Assembly (NCBI GenBank): GCA_038373885.1
Contig: JAWZYV010000169.1
Coordinates: 248,001 to 312,000, forward strand
Direction: 5' to 3'
Length of the DNA: 64,000 nt
Source of the DNA: Cheiracanthium punctorium
Lineage: Eukaryota; Arthropoda; Arachnida; Araneae; Cheiracanthiidae
The stretch's first letter is position 1; every line of letters starts with the position of its first letter. Positions 60,661 through 64,000 of the stretch are shown here, in pieces. The position numbers and the translations under genes were made by a program. A model generated the notes under the pieces. The model had not been told where the DNA came from. It worked only from the letters and a program-made list of their open reading frames with translations, and made no database searches.

Positions 60661-61572
60661 TTTTCAAGGGCTTCTAACAAAGTAGCATTTTTCCAAAAGT
60701 TTTAGTCTCAACTCCCACAAATTTCTCTCTTATAATGTATCACGATTGAATATATTTTCAATCACAAATGAATTTCACCAAAACAGTTTCTACATTTTAA
60801 TCAGCCGGTTTTATAATTAAAATCTTTGGCATTTTCATTGTTCTGTGAGAAACATCGATGCTTGGATCAGAGTTAAGGAAGAGAGAAAGAGAGTTATGAA
60901 AATTTTGCAATTATAAATGTGGATTCAGTACCCCAATCTGACGTAATATACTGTTTAAAAGTGGCTGCAGAAATTTTTTAAAATATATCTGCATTCAAAT
61001 ATGTTTTAGAGATAATTTTATAACATTTATATTTGATTAATTCATTAAAAATTTTAAAAAGAAAGATAAATCACGCCAAACACAAAGAATGTAAAACACA
61101 TTTCGAACACAAAATGCGCTAAATTTGGAGAATATTTAGGACTAAACTCACTAAAGTTGTATTTCACTATTAATGTAATTTTGCCAGAACCCGTAAAAAA
61201 CGTTTATAGTTTTCACTTTTAAATGACAAGTATGGTTCCATAGACATCTATTGTGATGTGCTACAAAATGGATAATCTGCTATGGATTATAACTTCATTC
61301 GATTCTTTTGAGTGCTTTTATAGAAATATAATGGACTATACAGACACCATTCTTTGTGGAAAACATTATTTTGTAATCCTTCATAACAAATATTAGTTTC
61401 CTTTTATTTTAAGTAGTCCAGTATCTCTAAAATACGCTTTCAGCAAAAATCACCCATAGCGAGTAATGTATTAGAATTATATTGGATACTCCTTTAGACC
61501 AACTATAAATGCTGAAGAGACTAAGACACTAGGTTTAATAGGGCACGTGCTGGAGTACTTAGAAATAACATA
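60661..61572. other. AT-rich DNA, no gene recognised
   Basis: Nothing assignable. Confidence 0.5.
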
Positions 61573-61574
61573 TA

Positions 61575-61795
61575 CAGATTGTCCCGGAACTTCGGGTTCA
61601 AACTCTGAGTGGAGGGAAACAACATCGTTAGGAACCACAGTTACATACGAAAGCGTGGGTGAAAATCGGTAGATGGCGCTGTGCACGAGCTCTGAAGATT
61701 CGCACGTGTGGCCAACTATGCTTTCCTATTTAATGATGGTTCTTCAAGTCTACCTTCCCCCCAAGTTTGTACACGAAGGTTCCAGGACAACCTGT
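61575..61795. mobile_element. Mariner-type miniature element, 221 bp
   Basis: Flanked by TA (61573-61574 and 61796-61797). The ends are CAGATTGTCCCGGAACTTCG and, on the other strand, CAGGTTGTCCTGGAACCTTC. Contains TAGATGGCGCT at 61670-61680. Non-coding. Confidence 0.8.
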
Positions 61796-61797
61796 AT

Positions 61798-64000
61798 AAA
61801 TTTCGTTTCGTAGTAATCAATGCATATTTAAGGTTGTTAGAACACTGACGGACGGACAGATGGGCAGATAGACAAACCGAAATCATTGACACTTTTCAAC
61901 CTTGTTTGAAAAGGTTAAAAATAGATTTAAATTTTAAAAACCGTGCGTGAAAAAGAAATTTTATAATATGAATAAAAACAGGTAAAGTTTTTTATCTTTT
62001 CTGAGGTGCTTTTAATTGCTTATAAATGTGTTTCCAACCGGGTAGAGCGTTTTGTTGACTAACTAGACCCAGAAAAGTTTATCTCCAGAAAGTTTGCGTT
62101 AGCTTGTACTACTTCCAAACGTCTCCTCCTAACTTGCATAGTGAATAAGTCAATAAGCAGTTACAAGTTTGTAGGTTTTTCTGTAATAAAATGCAAATGA
62201 AAACAAAGTTATATTCATTAATACTCAAGCGGTACTTACTAACTCTGTGTGCGCTTCGTATATTCGAGTTAGAAATCCAAAACTCGATTTACATTCAGTA
62301 AGTACTTAGAACTAATTATTTCTTCAAAACAGAAATACTCGGAAAATGTATTTTTAAAATGCAAAATAAATGATATTTAGTGCTGAAATAAACGCATAAT
62401 TTTGGGTCGCAGGTGTCATGTGTACATGTTATTGCATTTAACAATAGCATTCGGCATCATTAACCTTTGTCAATCTTTGGGATTATCAAAGCAATGTAGT
62501 TGTCATATGGATTCATTATCCTGTTGTCAGATATTCAAATCTTCAAGCTCATTAATACTACTTTCTGGGATCACAAGATTGTAAAATGCATAGAAGATTG
62601 TGTTATAGGAACATTAAAAAATGCATTCTTTGAAATTTAATAAGTTATAATTTTAATTTAAATTGGAGATGATTGATAAGTGATGCATTTTATGTTGGCG
62701 TCTATGTAGTAATTGTGAACAAGGCAATTTTTAAAAAAATTTAATTGTATAAACCTGAGACATGAAGCGTACAGTGAATGATTTTCTTATGTGTATTCCA
62801 TCATTAATTTTATGTATTTGTTAAGCAGTTGCAATGGAAAATAATAGTTTTCCAAAAGTCTCGATAAATAGCTTCGCATTTTTCAGAAACATCATTGTGG
62901 TTAAAAATAAGTTATAAGGACCTTCAGTGGTCTTTTCGTTCAACCGATTGATTTGAGATTTCACACACGATCATTCAGAGGTATGAGCTCTGGATTATAT
63001 GAATGCAATAAAGTGGCACATATATTTAAGGTTATATGTGCAGATACTCGTAATTTTCCAAAGGTATCGCATGATCGGAAGTTCACAGAAAACTTGCATA
63101 TGACAAAGGCAAGACACCAATCTCAGAACGTTGTTCGCCAAATATTCATTATAAAAACCGGTTTGAAAAAGGAGTGGGAATGTTAGTTCTTCAGTCTATC
63201 GCTTGTGCTGCTGACGGAATTATTTTGGTAGCTTAAGATCAGTTGTTTTACGTGCGTGCAAAAAGTGTCGTTTTTTGGTACGCGCTCATTATTTGTATAC
63301 ACACTGTTCCAAAGCCCTTTAGGATTTCAGCATGAGCTGAACATTTTACGGCAGGAAAATGTATGCGCTGCCACTCGAAAATTTCGAGTTTCCGTACCTA
63401 TAACACTAACTGTGAGCGCCATTTTATTGCCGTTCACAGAATTCGGAGCTCTTAACTTCGAATAACTATATTTGAAATTGTATCTCTTTCAGTTGAGCGA
63501 AAAGGCCGCCATAGGTCCATATATCGGTGAATATAGAGCTTTTGCAGTCCTTTTTTATAATTATAAAAAAAATAATCAGTAGTACATATTATATCTGCTA
63601 TGAGTATGTTTTCTTAAGCGTCGTATTACTCATGTGCCTATTAATCTTTAACTATATTTGGTCGGTGGATAATTAATAAAAGATTTTGCAAATCAGTAAT
63701 CATATGAGATGGTTATACTTTGCTTTTCATTTAAAACAGTATGATGCTTAAAATTATTCGTAAGAGCAAATCATATACGAACGATTGGATGAAAATGTAG
63801 AGATATTTGCATATTACAAGACATTTTTAATAAATGCATTTTCCTCCTTAAAAACAGGTATCATATTTTATTTTAATAAATTTTTTTACCGATTTTGAAC
63901 ATTTAGTAAAGTTTTAGTTCCTTGCCTATAGGTTATTTGTGGGCCAAATATCAAGAAACTTTTCTCTAAACTCATTATTTAGGATCTATAGATGCCCTAA
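61798..64000. other. AT-rich DNA with two GC-richer patches
   Basis: Apart from the small frame at 62426, I assign nothing. A patch of more balanced composition at about 63200-63530 contains short frames without known homology. Confidence 0.45.
62426..62584 (+). CDS. Candidate small secreted Cys-containing peptide or exon
   Basis: ATG at 62426, 52 codons, TAA at 62582-62584. The first 17-19 residues (MLLHLTIAFGIINLCQS) have the short hydrophobic core of a signal peptide. The rest contains a Cys cluster (KQCSCHMDSLSCC) and then a Ser/Leu-rich tail. TCGCAG just upstream (62407-62412) could be a splice acceptor, so it might be the first coding exon of a longer gene. I recognise no family, and chance is a real alternative in a window this size. 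Confidence 0.22.
   Translation: MLLHLTIAFGIINLCQSLGLSKQCSCHMDSLSCCQIFKSSSSLILLSGITRL

Overview
The window is strongly AT-rich eukaryotic DNA with no operons, no rRNA and no CRISPR array. I recognise no host protein-coding gene in it. What can be named is almost all mobile DNA: Ty1/copia, a Gypsy-type LTR end, piggyBac, hAT, Tc1/mariner, fold-back elements and tRNA-derived SINEs. This mix, the small non-autonomous DNA elements, a copia-type tRNA-fragment primer site and a DUF4817-type transposon start point to an arthropod. An arachnid is possible but is inference.

Left third (1-19 kb). A 576-bp fold-back element (2218-2793) is followed by a diverged pair of Gypsy-type LTR copies with a tRNA-Leu-like primer site (4515-5140), a small fold-back element (5218-5393), a SINE (6713-6905) and a piggyBac-like 5' remnant (7140-7831). 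Next is a Tc1 transposase pseudogene set between two (TA)n tracts (8408-9382). A complete but dead Ty1/copia element on the minus strand (9546-18653) has two LTRs, a 5-bp target duplication TTTCA, a primer site matching the initiator-Met tRNA anticodon loop, and gag, protease, integrase, RT and RNase H. A piggyBac derivative (10910-13053) is nested in its 3' non-coding part. The copia element itself split an older inverted repeat (arms 9449-9545 and 18986-19080).

Middle (19-37 kb). A fold-back element (21899-22398) contains a hAT miniature element. Next come a 1.86-kb element with inverted ends of about 130 bp (23176-25036) and a 4,055-bp hAT-type element with perfect 20-bp ends and a perfect 8-bp target duplication (25736-29790). 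The latter carries a SINE-like unit that itself holds another hAT miniature. A tandem array with a 157-bp period (about 31935-32860 and 35259-35935) is interrupted by a second, nearly full-length piggyBac transposase pseudogene (32861-35258).

Right part (37-64 kb). Most is anonymous AT-rich DNA. A GC-rich island at 38.8-39.1 kb has two perfect CRE sites, GC boxes, a TATA-like box and a splice-donor consensus, and is the best candidate for a host promoter and first exon. Scattered elements follow: a 785-bp DUF4817-type element, a 288-bp TTAA-flanked miniature, a third hAT miniature, another SINE, a deleted mariner and a 221-bp mariner-type miniature. The word AGATGGCGC, which fits the CTCF core consensus, recurs in several unrelated element families.
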